Notes: generated by a model from the letters alone, not told the origin. DNA of 64,000 nucleotides from Mesorhizobium sp. NZP2077 (GCF_013170805.1 NZ_CP051293.1:4656001-4720000); one strand, 5' to 3'; counted from the stretch's first letter, positions 27,003-36,916 are shown. Numbers and translations: made by a program.

Positions 27003-27257
27003 ATGTCGGAAGTCACGAATGAGTTGATGTCCGAGCTTCTGAAGCGCGTGCATCACGAAATCGGTGAGCTTCGTCAGGATGTCTCCGAGACGAAACGGGA
27101 ATTGAATGTGATGCGGGGTCACATGGTGGGTATGCAAAGCGATATCCACAACGTTTATGGCATCCTCGCCAGACAGGACGAGTGCCTTGGACGCATAGAC
27201 AGACGTCTCGACCTGCGTCAACTAGCCGAAGCTCAGAGGCCTTACGAACCAAAATGA
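27003..27257 (+). CDS. Small coiled-coil protein inside the purine operon
   Basis: 84 residues, predicted almost wholly helical with heptads: [20 protein letters not shown], then [22 protein letters not shown] and [20 protein letters not shown]. Not a known purine enzyme. It lies 18 bases after purS, and its TGA overlaps the purQ ATG, so purQ translation is probably coupled to it. Similar short coiled-coil proteins are frequent in rhizobia without known role. Confidence 0.72.
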   Translation: MSEVTNELMSELLKRVHHEIGELRQDVSETKRELNVMRGHMVGMQSDIHNVYGILARQDECLGRIDRRLDLRQLAEAQRPYEPK

Positions 27258-27922
27258 AATCAGCCGTCGTCCTCCTGCCTGGCCTCAACCGTGACCGCGA
27301 CATGATCGCGGCGCTGACCAAGATTTCGGGAAAACCGCCGGTCACCGTCTGGCAGACCGACACCGAAATTCCGGATGTCGACCTGATCGCCATTCCGGGT
27401 GGCTTCTCCTTCGGCGACTATCTGCGCTGCGGCGCGATCGCCGCGCGCATGCCGGTGATGCGGGCCGTCGCTGAAAAGGCGGCCAAGGGCGTGACCATCA
27501 TCGGCGTCTGCAACGGGTTTCAGATCCTGGTCGAGGCCGGGCTGTTGCCTGGCGCCTTGATGCGCAACACCTCGCTGAAATTCGTCTGCCGGCAGATCAA
27601 GCTCGAGATCACCAACGCCAACACCATGTTCACCCGCCGCTATCAGCCGGGTCAGATCATCCGCTCGCCGGTGGCGCACCATGACGGCAATTACTTCGCC
27701 GACGCCGAAACGCTTGCCCGCCTCGAAGGCGAAGGCCAAGTGGTGTTCCGTTATGCCGAGGGGACCAACCCCAATGGCTCGATCAACGACATTGCCGGCA
27801 TTATCAACGCACAAGGCAATGTGCTTGGCCTAATGCCGCATCCTGAAAACCTGATCGAAGCCGCCCATGGCGGCAGCGACGGTCGCGCCCTCTTCGAAGG
27901 CGCGCTCGGCATCGCCGCTTGA
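27254..27922 (+). CDS. purQ: Phosphoribosylformylglycinamidine synthase subunit PurQ (glutaminase)
   Basis: 222 residues from the ATG at 27254. Class I glutamine amidotransferase with nucleophile Cys in [12 protein letters not shown] and the His/Glu pair in LMPHPENL. It supplies ammonia to PurL for FGAM synthesis. There is no good ribosome binding site before the ATG; it overlaps the stop of the coiled-coil gene (ATGA). The 24 upstream in-frame residues belong to that gene and were excluded. Confidence 0.95.
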   Translation: MKSAVVLLPGLNRDRDMIAALTKISGKPPVTVWQTDTEIPDVDLIAIPGGFSFGDYLRCGAIAARMPVMRAVAEKAAKGVTIIGVCNGFQILVEAGLLPGALMRNTSLKFVCRQIKLEITNANTMFTRRYQPGQIIRSPVAHHDGNYFADAETLARLEGEGQVVFRYAEGTNPNGSINDIAGIINAQGNVLGLMPHPENLIEAAHGGSDGRALFEGALGIAA

Positions 27923-27992
27923 CGATTTCAGCCGCAAATGCAGTAAAATTTACAAGGACATCACGTCCATTGCTCTGGGGAGAGAGACGGTC

Positions 27993-28658
27993 ATGAAACT
28001 CTATTCGCGGCCGTTGTCGCCCTACTCGTCGATCGTTCGGGCGCTAGCCTATATCAAGGACGTGCCGCTCAAGATCATCGCGCCGCCGCCGGGGTTTCCG
28101 ATCCCGGAAGAGTTTCGCGCCATTTCGCCGATGAACCGGATCCCTGTGCTGATCACCGGCTCGGGCGAAACCATCGTCGAATCGGTTGTCATCGCCGAAT
28201 ATCTCGAGGAGCGGTTTCCGGAGCCAGCGCTGCTGCCGCCCGATTCCAAGGACCGCGCCCTGGTGCGCATGTTCGCCCGCATCACCGATCTCGACGTGCT
28301 GACGCCGACGATGAAGCTTTTCGAGCTTCATTTCGTCCAGAAGCGAAACAATGCCGAGATCGACGCCCAATTCACGCGCCTGCACCACGGGCTGGCGGCG
28401 ATCGAGTCGCGCATGGCGCAGGGGCCCTTCGCGCTCGGCGACGACATCAGTTTCGCCGATGCGTGGCTGACGCCGACGCGGTTCATTTTCAACAACTTCC
28501 GCGCCATGACGGGCCGCCACGACCTGCTCGACGCCTATCCCAAGTTCGACGCCTATGAGCAGATCGCATCGCAGCATCCGGCACTGTCGCGGGTGTGGGG
28601 CGAGATGACAGACGGCCTGAAAATCTTTCTGTCCGAACTCGAGATGGGTGCCGCTTGA
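27993..28658 (+). CDS. Glutathione S-transferase family protein
   Basis: 221 residues. N-terminal thioredoxin fold MKLYSRPLSPYSSIVRALAYIKDVPLKII with RIPVLI and ETIVESVVIAEYLEERFPEPALLP, then an all-helical C-terminal domain with DDISFADAWLTP. The catalytic residue is a Ser in SPYS. It probably conjugates or reduces small electrophiles. It follows purQ by 70 bases and overlaps the lipoprotein gene by TTGA. Confidence 0.88.
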   Translation: MKLYSRPLSPYSSIVRALAYIKDVPLKIIAPPPGFPIPEEFRAISPMNRIPVLITGSGETIVESVVIAEYLEERFPEPALLPPDSKDRALVRMFARITDLDVLTPTMKLFELHFVQKRNNAEIDAQFTRLHHGLAAIESRMAQGPFALGDDISFADAWLTPTRFIFNNFRAMTGRHDLLDAYPKFDAYEQIASQHPALSRVWGEMTDGLKIFLSELEMGAA

Positions 28659-29062
28659 TCAAGAGCAAGACGATCGTTCTCGTCGCCGCGGCAGGCTTTG
28701 CCCTGGCGTCGTGCCAATCGACTCCGAAAAGCACGCCTGTCCCCTCGGGCAAGAGCGCGTCGCTGCTGGCCATGGAACAGGTGGCAATCGCGGCGCATAA
28801 ATGCTGGATCGCCAGCAAGGACCCGGCTTTCAAGCAATATCAGATGGCCAATGAGTTGAACTCGTTCAGCGGCACGCCGCGCTTCCTGCTGGTGCCGGCC
28901 AAGCATTATGGCGGCAAACCGTTGCTGGTCGTGCAGGCGCAAGGCAATTCAAGCCGCGTCGACGCCTTCGGGCCCCTGATGAACGACCCCCTCGGCGCGC
29001 GCATCGGCTCGGATATTGCCCGCTGGCAGGCCGGCAATCCGGCCTGCGCCGCGACCGCCTGA
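28655..29062 (+). CDS. Putative lipoprotein
   Basis: 135 residues with a TTG start that overlaps the GST stop (TTGA). The N-terminus LIKSKTIVLVAAAGFALASCQS ends in the lipobox ALAS-Cys, so it should be lipidated at Cys20. The mature part contains HKCWIASKDPAFKQYQMANEL and three further cysteines at most. No family recognised. The exact start is fixed by the signal sequence. Confidence 0.75.
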   Translation: MIKSKTIVLVAAAGFALASCQSTPKSTPVPSGKSASLLAMEQVAIAAHKCWIASKDPAFKQYQMANELNSFSGTPRFLLVPAKHYGGKPLLVVQAQGNSSRVDAFGPLMNDPLGARIGSDIARWQAGNPACAATA

Positions 29063-29064
29063 CC

Positions 29065-29706
29065 ATGGGCCGCTTCCTGCAGGTGGCGGGTCTGGCCATA
29101 GGTCTGGCTGGCCTTCTCCTGCAGTTCTGCATCAGCATTCCGGCGTCGATGGAAGCCGGCCGCAGCCTGCTCGGCTCGATCGTCTTCCTGCTCAGCTTCT
29201 TCACCATCCTGACCAACATTGGCGCCGTGCTGGTCTACACGTCCCTGCTGTCACCCAGCTTCTATGCGTGGCTGCCGGCCTTCGCCGGACCGCGGATGCG
29301 TGCGGGTGTTGCGGTTTCGATCACCCTGGTCTTCATCGTCTATGCCACGGTTCTGGCGCGACTCTGGCAGCCGCAAGGCCTGTTCCTGCTCTGCGACGTG
29401 CTGCTGCACTACGTGACGCCGGTTCTGTTCGTGCTGTGGTGGCTGATAGCAGGCGCCGACGGCAGGACACGATGGAGCGACATATCCTGGTGGGTGCTCT
29501 ACCCAATCGCCTATCTGGCCTATGCGCTGGCGCGGGCGCCGTTGGCCGGCGAGGTGCCCTACCCCTTCCTCGATGTCGCCAGGAACGGCGTAGCCAGTGT
29601 CGCCATTGCGGCGCTGGCCATCACCGCGCTGTTCCTGGTGATCTGCATCGTTGCCGTTTTTATCGACCGCGGCATCGGCCATCGCGGGACAAAGCGGGTC
29701 CGTTAG
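29065..29706 (+). CDS. Pr6Pr family membrane protein
   Basis: 213 residues with six membrane segments. The pattern SFFTILTNIGAVLVYTSLL, VLARLWQPQGLFLLCDVLLHYVTPVLFVLWWLIAG and WVLYPIAYLAYALARAP is that of the Pr6Pr (FAR-17a/AIG1-like) family of unknown function. His and Asn in LLHYVTP and ILTNIG align with residues thought catalytic in the eukaryotic lipid hydrolases of this superfamily. It starts two bases after the lipoprotein stop. Confidence 0.87.
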   Translation: MGRFLQVAGLAIGLAGLLLQFCISIPASMEAGRSLLGSIVFLLSFFTILTNIGAVLVYTSLLSPSFYAWLPAFAGPRMRAGVAVSITLVFIVYATVLARLWQPQGLFLLCDVLLHYVTPVLFVLWWLIAGADGRTRWSDISWWVLYPIAYLAYALARAPLAGEVPYPFLDVARNGVASVAIAALAITALFLVICIVAVFIDRGIGHRGTKRVR

Positions 29707-29715
29707 GATCGGCAT

Positions 29716-29967
29716 CTATTCCCAGAAGTGTCTGATACCCTCGCGGTGGGCATCGCAGCGCGAGAGGCCGATATCCTTGAGCTGATCGTCGGTCATCTCC
29801 AGCAATGCGAGCCGGCCGCGCCGGCGCTCCAGTAAATGGTCGATCCATCGTGCCAGCGACTTAACCACGCGCACCAGACGGCCGACAAAGCCGCGCTGGC
29901 CGGACGGGCGCAGCGCCTCGCTTGGCAACGCGGTTCTTGAGTGATGGAGTGTAGCGATTGTATCCAT
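29716..29967 (-). CDS. DUF1127 domain protein
   Basis: 83 residues. The C-terminal ERRRGRLALLEMTDDQLKDIGLSRCDAHREGIRHFWE is a textbook DUF1127 motif. These arginine-rich proteins affect RNA turnover, phosphate or carbon metabolism in alphaproteobacteria. It is divergent from the MocR-type regulator with 93 bases between them; the shared inverted repeat suggests that the regulator controls it. Confidence 0.9.
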   Translation of the reverse strand: MDTIATLHHSRTALPSEALRPSGQRGFVGRLVRVVKSLARWIDHLLERRRGRLALLEMTDDQLKDIGLSRCDAHREGIRHFWE

Positions 29968-29989
29968 TTTCTTTCTGCCAGATGTCTCA

Positions 29990-30044
29990 ATTGCACCCTT
30001 TTTAGTGCGCGATTGATATGTATTGACTCACATTCTGGTGCAAT
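29990..30044. promoter_or_regulatory. Inverted repeat ATTGCACC / GGTGCAAT in the divergent promoter
   Basis: Perfect 8-bp inverted half-sites at 29990-29997 and 30037-30044, separated by 39 bases. The right half lies between a -35-like TTGACT (30023-30028) and a -10-like TATAGA (30044-30049) of the MocR gene; the left half is 23 bases upstream of the DUF1127 gene. It is a likely operator of the MocR-type regulator. Confidence 0.5.
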
Positions 30045-30060
30045 ATAGAAAATTGTCACC

Positions 30061-31473
30061 ATGACAAATTGGCGTCCAGATCTGACCGCCGGCGCCGGGC
30101 CGCTCTATCAGCGCCTTGCCGACTCCGTTGAAGCCGGCATCGATCAGGGCGTGATCGGTGCCGGAACAAAACTGCCACCACAACGCGACCTCGCCTACGA
30201 CATCGGCACCACCGTCGGCACGGTCGGCCGGGCCTACCAATTGCTGCGCGAGCGCGGGCTGGTGAGCGGCGAGGTCGGGCGGGGAACCTATGTGCTTGGC
30301 CAGCGCGCCGACGGCTTGAAACCGGGGGCACCCGGCGTCGGCGTGGAAGGCACGCGTACCGTCGATGCACCCCAGGACAAGCTGCGTTTCGACAGCACGG
30401 CAGCGCCCGATGTCGGTCAGGGCTTGATTGTCGCGGAGGTACTGTCGCGCACCGCGCAGGATCATCCCCATGAAATTTCAAGCTATACGCGCGATTTTCC
30501 GGGCCGCTGGTATGATGCGGGCGCGCGCTGGCTGTCGCGAAACGCCTTCCGCCCGGCCGCCGACAGCATCGTTCCGACGCTCGGCACCCATGCCGCGGTG
30601 ATGGCGGCGATCGCCGCACTCACCACGCCCGGCGAGTATGTCGCCTTCGAGCACCTCACCTATTCGCAGATCTCCCGCAGTGCCGGGTTGATCGGCCGGC
30701 GCACGGCGCTGGTGGCATCGGATGAGGAAGGTCTCGACCCGGCCGATTTCGAGCGCGTCTGCGCGCAAAAGCATCCCAGCATGGTCTTCCTCATGCCGAC
30801 GGCCAAGAATCCGACGCTGGTGACGCTGTCGGCGGCGCGCCGCAAGGCAATCGCCGCGATAGCGCGCGAATACAATGTCGTCCTGATTGAGGACGACCTC
30901 TACGGCAACCTCACCGACGACCCGACACCGCTGCTCGCCGAATTCGCCCCCGAACGCACCATCGTCGCCAGCGGCCTGTCGAAATCGGTCGCGGCCGGCG
31001 TGCGCGGCGGCTGGCTCTCCTGCCCGCCTGCCTATCGCCACCGTATCCGTGTCGCCCACAAGATGATGACCGGCGGCATGCCGTTCCTGCTGGCGGAGGT
31101 GAATGCCCGCCTGGTGCTTTCCGGTCAGGCCAGCGATATCCGCGAACGCAGCATCACTGAGATCAGCGCCCGCATCGCGATCGTGCGCGAGACCTTGGCT
31201 GGCTTTGCGTTCAAGTCACACGACAAGGTGCCCTTTGTCTGGCTGACTTTGCCCGACCCATGGCTTTCCGGCACCTTCAAGAATGCCTGCCTGGAACACG
31301 GCGTGCTGATCGACGACGAGGACGAGTTCAAGGCCGGCCGCTCCGAACAGGTCTTTCACGGCATCCGCTTCGGCATCTCGCAGCCAAGGCAGCGCGGGGA
31401 TATCGCCGACGGTGTTGGGGTCCTGCGGCGGCTCCTCGACGAGGGCCGCGCCGGCTACGACAGCTTCTCCTGA
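30061..31473 (+). CDS. MocR/GntR family transcriptional regulator with aminotransferase domain
   Basis: 470 residues. N-terminal GntR winged helix (LYQRLADSVEAGIDQGVIGAGTKLPPQRDLAYDIGTTVGTVGRAYQLL), then a class I aminotransferase-like domain with PLP lysine at residue 308 in ASGLSKSVAAGVRGGW. MocR proteins sense PLP or an amino compound and control a neighbouring gene; here the divergent DUF1127 gene. There is no ribosome binding site before ATG and the promoter ends a few bases upstream, so the message may be leaderless. Confidence 0.9.
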   Translation: MTNWRPDLTAGAGPLYQRLADSVEAGIDQGVIGAGTKLPPQRDLAYDIGTTVGTVGRAYQLLRERGLVSGEVGRGTYVLGQRADGLKPGAPGVGVEGTRTVDAPQDKLRFDSTAAPDVGQGLIVAEVLSRTAQDHPHEISSYTRDFPGRWYDAGARWLSRNAFRPAADSIVPTLGTHAAVMAAIAALTTPGEYVAFEHLTYSQISRSAGLIGRRTALVASDEEGLDPADFERVCAQKHPSMVFLMPTAKNPTLVTLSAARRKAIAAIAREYNVVLIEDDLYGNLTDDPTPLLAEFAPERTIVASGLSKSVAAGVRGGWLSCPPAYRHRIRVAHKMMTGGMPFLLAEVNARLVLSGQASDIRERSITEISARIAIVRETLAGFAFKSHDKVPFVWLTLPDPWLSGTFKNACLEHGVLIDDEDEFKAGRSEQVFHGIRFGISQPRQRGDIADGVGVLRRLLDEGRAGYDSFS

Positions 31474-31489
31474 GAGAGTTGGGCCTTGC

Positions 31490-31654
31490 TCAGCCTTCGG
31501 CCTTGAAGTTGGCTGCTTCCTTCCTGGCCTTGTCCTTGCCGTGCTTTTCAGCCAGTTCCTTGGCCTGCCCGGGCGAAACGTCGGTGGTCTCCGCAATATG
31601 CATGGCCTCTTTGTCCGAGAGGCGATTGTCTTTCTTACCTTGCTTGCTAGCCAT
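31490..31654 (-). CDS. DUF3606-like small protein (54 residues)
   Basis: The ATG at 31654 has AAGGAG nine bases upstream. The protein MASKQGKKDNRLSDKEAMHIAETTDVSPGQAKELAEKHGKDKARKE is very hydrophilic and lysine-rich, similar to DUF3606/stress-associated small proteins of rhizobia. The in-frame stretch upstream to 31951 lacks a ribosome binding site and is not counted. Function unknown. Confidence 0.75.
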   Translation of the reverse strand: MASKQGKKDNRLSDKEAMHIAETTDVSPGQAKELAEKHGKDKARKEAANFKAEG

Positions 31655-31910
31655 GGTCCGGATCTCCTTAATGGTCGCAGACCCAACGGCCTGGATGCCA
31701 TAGCGTTCCCCCTTCGGCTTTTCATTCCTCAAGGTGATCTCGCCGATGACCGCTGGCCTGACGGGCGACTGGAAAGCCCCGGTGCGGGCCTGCCCCGGCA
31801 TCACCTTGTTGCTTTCTGTCTTTTTTCCGCGGTCGACGGGTGTATCGGCCGCAAAGCTTGCGATATGAGGGGACTCAAAATCCCCGCTCCATGGACATAA
31901 ATTGCCGCCC

Positions 31911-34142
31911 ATGACCATTTCCAATTCCGTGCCGATCACCCCAGAACTCATTGCCGCGCACGGGCTGAAGCCCGACGAATATCAGCGCATCCTCGACCTC
32001 GTCGGACGCGAGCCGAGCTTTACCGAACTCGGCATCTTCTCGGCAATGTGGAACGAGCACTGTTCCTACAAATCCTCGAAGAAGTGGCTGCGTACGCTAC
32101 CCACCACCGGGCCACAGGTCATCCAGGGGCCGGGCGAGAATGCCGGCGTGGTCGACATCGGCGATGGCGACTGCGTCGTCTTCAAGATGGAAAGCCACAA
32201 CCACCCCTCCTTCATTGAGCCCTACCAGGGTGCGGCGACCGGCGTCGGCGGCATTTTACGCGACGTCTTCACCATGGGCGCGCGGCCGATCGCGGCGATG
32301 AACGCGCTGCGCTTCGGTGCTCCCGATCACCCCAAGACCAGGCACCTCGTCGCCGGTGTGGTTTCCGGCGTCGGCGGCTACGGCAACTCTTTCGGTGTGC
32401 CGACGGTCGGCGGCGAGGTCAATTTCGACGCCCGCTATAACGGCAACATCCTGGTCAACGCCTTTGCCGCGGGCCTCGCCAAGACCAATGCCATCTTCCT
32501 GTCGGAAGCCAAGGGCGTCGGCCTGCCGGTCGTCTATCTCGGCGCCAAGACCGGCCGCGACGGCGTCGGCGGCGCCACCATGGCGTCGGCCGAATTCGAC
32601 GACAAGATCGACGAAAAGCGACCGACCGTGCAGGTCGGCGATCCCTTCACCGAAAAATGCCTGCTCGAAGCCTGCCTCGAACTGATGGCCTCCGGCGCCG
32701 TCATCGCCATCCAGGACATGGGCGCGGCCGGCCTCACCTGTTCGGCGGTCGAGATGGGCGCCAAGGGCGACCTCGGCATCGAGCTCGATCTCGACAAGGT
32801 GCCGGTACGTGAAGAGCGCATGAGCGCCTACGAGATGATGCTGTCGGAAAGCCAGGAGCGCATGCTGATGGTGCTGCGCCCCGAGAAGGAAAAGGAAGCC
32901 GAGGCGATCTTCCATAAATGGGGCCTCGACTTCGCCATTGTCGGCAAGACCACTGACGACCTGCGCTTCCGCGTGCTGCATCAGGGCGACCAGGTCGCCG
33001 ATCTGCCGATCAAGGATCTCGGCGACAAGGCGCCGGAATATGACCGCCCCTGGATCGAGCCAAAGAAGCCGGCGCCGCTTGCCGCTAATGACGTCCCGCA
33101 GGCCGATGTTGCCGATGCGCTGCTGAAACTGCTCGGCGGCCCGGATCTGTCGTCGCGCCGCTGGGTCTGGGAGCAGTATGACACGCTGATCCAGGGCAAT
33201 TCGCTGCAGCTTCCCGGCGGCGATGCCGGCGTGGTGCGGGTGGAAGGCCATGCGACCAAGGCGCTCGCCTTCTCCTCCGACGTGACGCCGCGCTATTGCG
33301 AGGCCGACCCCTATGAAGGCGGCAAGCAGGCGGTGGCCGAATGCTGGCGCAATCTCACCGCCACCGGTGCGCTGCCGCTGGCCGCCACCGACAACCTCAA
33401 TTTCGGCAATCCGGAACGGCCGGAGATCATGGGCCAGCTGGTCGGCGCGGTGAAAGGCATTGGCGATGCCTGCCGCGCCCTCGGCTTCCCGATAGTGTCG
33501 GGCAATGTCTCGCTCTACAACGAGACCAACGGCCAAGGCATCCTGCCGACACCGACGATTGGCGGCGTCGGCCTTATCGCCGACTGGTCGAAGATGGTAC
33601 GCATCGGATTTGCGGCTGAGGGCCAGATGATCCTGCTGGTTGGCGCGCTCGCCTCCTGGGGCACGCATCTCGGCCAGTCCGTCTATTTCAGAGACATCCA
33701 TGGCCGCACGGATGGTCCGTCACCGCCGGTCGACCTCGCGCATGAGAAGCGTGTCGGCGACCATGTGCGTTCGCTGATCGCGTCCGGCATTGTCACCGCA
33801 GCGCATGACGTTTCCGATGGCGGCATCGCGGTGGCGCTGGCCGAAATGGCGATGGCGTCGGGCATCGGCGCGACCGTTCCCGGGCTTGTCGGCACCGATC
33901 CGATTCCGGTCTGGTTCGGCGAGGATCAGGGCCGCTATCTGCTGACGCTGTCGATCGATCCGCATGGCGACGAATGGGACGCCATCCGCAAGCAGCAGGG
34001 CGAACTCGGCATCTTCGCGCCGTGGATCGGCTCGACCGGTGGCAACACGCTGAAGCTCGGCGACGCCAGGGCCATCCCGGTCAGCGACTTGACCGCCGCC
34101 CATGAAGGCTGGTTCCCCCGCTTCATGGACCAGGCGAGTTGA
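31911..34142 (+). CDS. purL: Phosphoribosylformylglycinamidine synthase subunit PurL
   Basis: 743 residues, the small (separate-subunit) PurL. It makes FGAM from FGAR, ATP and ammonia supplied by Pur[20 protein letters not shown] is the family start, with [29 protein letters not shown] and [17 protein letters not shown] as ATP and substrate loops. The ATG at 31911 gives the normal length. It is separated from purQ by about 4 kb of unrelated genes. It overlaps the next gene by TTGA. Confidence 0.97.
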   Translation: MTISNSVPITPELIAAHGLKPDEYQRILDLVGREPSFTELGIFSAMWNEHCSYKSSKKWLRTLPTTGPQVIQGPGENAGVVDIGDGDCVVFKMESHNHPSFIEPYQGAATGVGGILRDVFTMGARPIAAMNALRFGAPDHPKTRHLVAGVVSGVGGYGNSFGVPTVGGEVNFDARYNGNILVNAFAAGLAKTNAIFLSEAKGVGLPVVYLGAKTGRDGVGGATMASAEFDDKIDEKRPTVQVGDPFTEKCLLEACLELMASGAVIAIQDMGAAGLTCSAVEMGAKGDLGIELDLDKVPVREERMSAYEMMLSESQERMLMVLRPEKEKEAEAIFHKWGLDFAIVGKTTDDLRFRVLHQGDQVADLPIKDLGDKAPEYDRPWIEPKKPAPLAANDVPQADVADALLKLLGGPDLSSRRWVWEQYDTLIQGNSLQLPGGDAGVVRVEGHATKALAFSSDVTPRYCEADPYEGGKQAVAECWRNLTATGALPLAATDNLNFGNPERPEIMGQLVGAVKGIGDACRALGFPIVSGNVSLYNETNGQGILPTPTIGGVGLIADWSKMVRIGFAAEGQMILLVGALASWGTHLGQSVYFRDIHGRTDGPSPPVDLAHEKRVGDHVRSLIASGIVTAAHDVSDGGIAVALAEMAMASGIGATVPGLVGTDPIPVWFGEDQGRYLLTLSIDPHGDEWDAIRKQQGELGIFAPWIGSTGGNTLKLGDARAIPVSDLTAAHEGWFPRFMDQAS

Positions 34143-34663
34143 GCAGACTGGCCGTCCGGGCGCTGCTAGCAGTCGTCTTTTGGCCGTCGCTGTTCTTCTT
34201 CTGGTTCCTAGGGCCGTTCGTCTTCTTCCTGCTGTCGACGACCTCGAGCGAGGTTTGCCCGCTGTTGGAAAGGCGTGAGCAGTTCCTGGCTTCGGCCATT
34301 GGCACGCTGCCCATGCTGGTGCTGCAGAACCTCATCTATGCGGTTCCGATCGTCTGCCTCGTGCTTTGGAGCCGGCTTTTGCCGGAACCCGCAAGGACAG
34401 GCCGGGTCGTCACCTGCATCAAGCTTTTTGCCGTCGCGGCTGTCCTGGGAGCCCTGTGGGAGTACGGCTCTTCGCTGGCCTGCGATGGTTACGGCCAGCC
34501 GTTCTTCTCACCCGTCTGGCAGATGACCAGCTATCTGCCGATCGCCAACCTGGCGGTCAACATCCCGCTTTACGTGCTGGTCTTCAGCCTTGGCCGTAGC
34601 TTCTCGATGCGCGACGACGACCCCGCAGCCGATGCGGTCCGTCCGCACCACAGCGCGTCGTAG
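34139..34663 (+). CDS. Hypothetical membrane protein
   Basis: 174 residues with four membrane segments (about 5-32, 52-76, 94-112, 136-156). TTG start overlapping the purL stop (TTGA), so it is probably translated by coupling. No family recognised. A signal-like first helix is rich in Phe and Trp ([18 protein letters not shown]). Confidence 0.68.
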   Translation: MSRLAVRALLAVVFWPSLFFFWFLGPFVFFLLSTTSSEVCPLLERREQFLASAIGTLPMLVLQNLIYAVPIVCLVLWSRLLPEPARTGRVVTCIKLFAVAAVLGALWEYGSSLACDGYGQPFFSPVWQMTSYLPIANLAVNIPLYVLVFSLGRSFSMRDDDPAADAVRPHHSAS

Positions 34664-34780
34664 GCGACAATCGCGCCGGGTGCTGCGCGGAACGGCTTCA
34701 ATCGCGGCCGGAAAGGCTTTAGGTTTACCCCGACTCTCATCGCACGGGCGTTGCCGCCCGCCCGAAACAGGAATTCTGCC

Positions 34781-35014
34781 ATGGCAATGGATGCCCACGA
34801 CATCGAAAAACTGATCAAGGACGGCATTCCGGACGCCAAGGTGACGATCCGCGACCTCGCCGGCGACGGCGACCACTATGCTGCCGAAGTCGTTGCCGAG
34901 AGCTTTCGCGGAAAAAGCCGCGTCCAGCAGCACCAGATGGTCTATGACGCGCTGAAGGGCAATATGGGCGGCGTGCTGCACGCGCTTGCCCTGCAGACCA
35001 GCGTTCCCGACTGA
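34781..35014 (+). CDS. bolA: BolA family protein
   Basis: 77 residues from the ATG at 34781. AHDIEKLIKDGIPDAKVTIRDLAGDGDHYAAEVVAESFRGKSRVQQHQMVYDALKG is the BolA/IbaG fold; His in SRVQQHQMVY and the variable-loop residues around GDGDH are the cluster-ligand candidates. With the CGFS glutaredoxin next door it forms a [2Fe-2S] complex that senses or traffics iron-sulfur clusters. Confidence 0.93.
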   Translation: MAMDAHDIEKLIKDGIPDAKVTIRDLAGDGDHYAAEVVAESFRGKSRVQQHQMVYDALKGNMGGVLHALALQTSVPD

Positions 35015-35167
35015 GGCCGTTCCAGCCGACACCCGCTTGGCCCAAGCCGGCCCATCTCTTGCGCCATTTCGCCCATGGCACGGCTAATGTCTTGTTTCGG
35101 GCAACCTATGGGTTTATTTGAAGGACATGCTTCGAGCCTGACTCCCACAGGCGTGAAAGGATGTTCC

Positions 35168-35503
35168 ATGAGCGGTATCAACGACTACATCGACAATGAA
35201 GTGAAGGGCAACGATGTCGTGCTTTTCATGAAAGGCACGCCCGGTTTCCCGCAGTGCGGTTTTTCCGGCCAGGTCGTCCAGATCCTCGACTATATCGGCG
35301 CCGACTACAAAGGCGTGAATGTCCTCGACTCTGCAGAGCTGCGCCAGGGCATCAAGGACTATTCCAACTGGCCGACGATCCCCCAGCTCTACGTCAAGGG
35401 CGAGTTCGTCGGCGGCTGCGACATTATCCGCGAGATGTTCCAGGCCGGCGAGTTGCAGACCTTCCTCGTCGAAAAGGGCGTGAGCGTCAAAGCCACTGCC
35501 TGA
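35168..35503 (+). CDS. grxD: Monothiol glutaredoxin, Grx4 family
   Basis: 111 residues from the ATG at 35168. The active site is PQCGFSG (CGFS, residues 30-33), with [20 protein letters not shown] for glutathione binding. These proteins bind a glutathione-coordinated [2Fe-2S] cluster and pass it on, usually with BolA, whose gene is 153 bases upstream. The in-frame upstream extension has no family similarity. Confidence 0.95.
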   Translation: MSGINDYIDNEVKGNDVVLFMKGTPGFPQCGFSGQVVQILDYIGADYKGVNVLDSAELRQGIKDYSNWPTIPQLYVKGEFVGGCDIIREMFQAGELQTFLVEKGVSVKATA

Positions 35504-35600
35504 TTTCGGTTTCGGGCAGGTCGTAACGACTGCACTTAGCACCGGGGCTGCCCCACCTCGGCAATTTTTATGTCCCTGAGGTCGGGACCAAGACGAGCCA

Positions 35601-35627
35601 ATGCGCCGGCCCGCTGGCGCATTTTTG
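35601..35627 (+). terminator. Rho-independent terminator after grxD
   Basis: ATGCGCC-ggcccgct-GGCGCAT followed by a T-run (35622-35626). It lies about 100 bases after the grxD stop and just before the efflux pump gene. Confidence 0.75.
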
Positions 35628-35647
35628 CTTGAGAGATCGGACTTGCC

Positions 35648-36916
35648 GTGGACCAGCAATCATCAGCGCCGCAATTGGCAATCAAACTGCCTATTCCGCG
35701 CTGGGAGTTCATTGCGCTCTGCGCGGCGCTGATGGCGCTGAATTCGCTGGCCATCGACATCATGCTGCCGGCGCTGCAGCAGATCGGCGCTTCGCTGGGT
35801 GTCGAGAATGAAAACCACCGGCAATATGTGATCACCGCCTACATTCTGGGTTTTGGCGGCGGACAGCTGTTCTTCGGACCGATCTCGGACCGTTTCGGCC
35901 GCCGCTCGCCGCTCGTCGCCGGGCTGATCATCTACGTGGCAGCGGCTGCCGCCGCAGCCATCGCGCCAAGCTTTGAGACGCTGCTGATATGCCGCGCCGT
36001 GCAAGGCATTGGCGCGGCCGCCACGCGCGTCATCGCGGTCTCGATCGTGCGCGATACATTCGAAGGCCGGCGCATGGCCGAAGTCATGTCGCTGATCTTC
36101 ATGGTGTTCATGGCGATACCGGTCATCGCGCCCGGCATCGGCCAGTTCATCATGCTGTTCGCGACCTGGCACTATATCTTCGTCACCATGGCCGTCGGCG
36201 CGTTGATCGTGTCGGCGTGGTCACTGCTGCGCCTGCCTGAAACGCTGCGTCCCGAATATCGCCGGCCCCTGACGGTCTCCTCCGTCGTCGGTGGCTTCCG
36301 CATCGTGCTCACCAACCGCATCGCGCTTTGCTACGCCTTTGCCAGCACCTTCGTCTTTGCCGCCATGTTCGGCTTCATCGCCTCGGCGCAGCAGATCTAT
36401 GTCGACATATTCAACGTCGGCGAGATGTTTCCGGTCATCTTCGCCGGGGTCGCGGGCGTGCTCGCCTTCTCTAATTTTCTGAATTCACGCCTTGTCGGCC
36501 GTATCGGCATGCGCCGCCTGTCGCAGAGCGCATTGTTGCTGTTTCTGGTCATCAGCCTTGTCTGGCTGGTTGTTTCGTTGGAAATGAAGATGCCGCTGTG
36601 GCTGTTTGTTGCATTCTTCGCCAGCGCCATGCTTCCCTTCGGCGCGCTCGGCGCCAATTTCAACGCATTGGCCATGGAGCCGCTCGGGCAACTGGCCGGC
36701 ACGGCGTCGTCCATTCTGGGCTTCATGCAGACGTTTCTCGGCGGCATTCTCGGCACGCTGATCGGCCAGGCCTTCAACGGCACGGTGACGCCGCTTGCCG
36801 CCGGCTTCTGCAGCGTCTCGGTCGCGGCGCTGCTGATGATCCTCATCGCCGAACGCGGCAAGATGTTCCAGCCGCACAACCCGCCCGTTTCAGGACATGT
36901 CACCGACCTGCATTAA
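35648..36916 (+). CDS. Bcr/CflA family multidrug efflux MFS transporter
   Basis: 422 residues, twelve membrane segments, GTG start. The MFS motif A is seen as FGPISDRFGRRSPLVAGL, and PETLRPEYRRPL is the characteristic Bcr/CflA segment after helix 6. LNSLAIDIMLPALQQIG marks the Asp of helix 1. It exports drugs or small metabolites by proton antiport. It is set off from grxD by a terminator. Confidence 0.92.
   Translation: MDQQSSAPQLAIKLPIPRWEFIALCAALMALNSLAIDIMLPALQQIGASLGVENENHRQYVITAYILGFGGGQLFFGPISDRFGRRSPLVAGLIIYVAAAAAAAIAPSFETLLICRAVQGIGAAATRVIAVSIVRDTFEGRRMAEVMSLIFMVFMAIPVIAPGIGQFIMLFATWHYIFVTMAVGALIVSAWSLLRLPETLRPEYRRPLTVSSVVGGFRIVLTNRIALCYAFASTFVFAAMFGFIASAQQIYVDIFNVGEMFPVIFAGVAGVLAFSNFLNSRLVGRIGMRRLSQSALLLFLVISLVWLVVSLEMKMPLWLFVAFFASAMLPFGALGANFNALAMEPLGQLAGTASSILGFMQTFLGGILGTLIGQAFNGTVTPLAAGFCSVSVAALLMILIAERGKMFQPHNPPVSGHVTDLH

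Noticed and set aside
32256..33701. 481-codon open frame on the minus strand
   Set aside because: It lies wholly inside purL and shows only complementary-strand composition.
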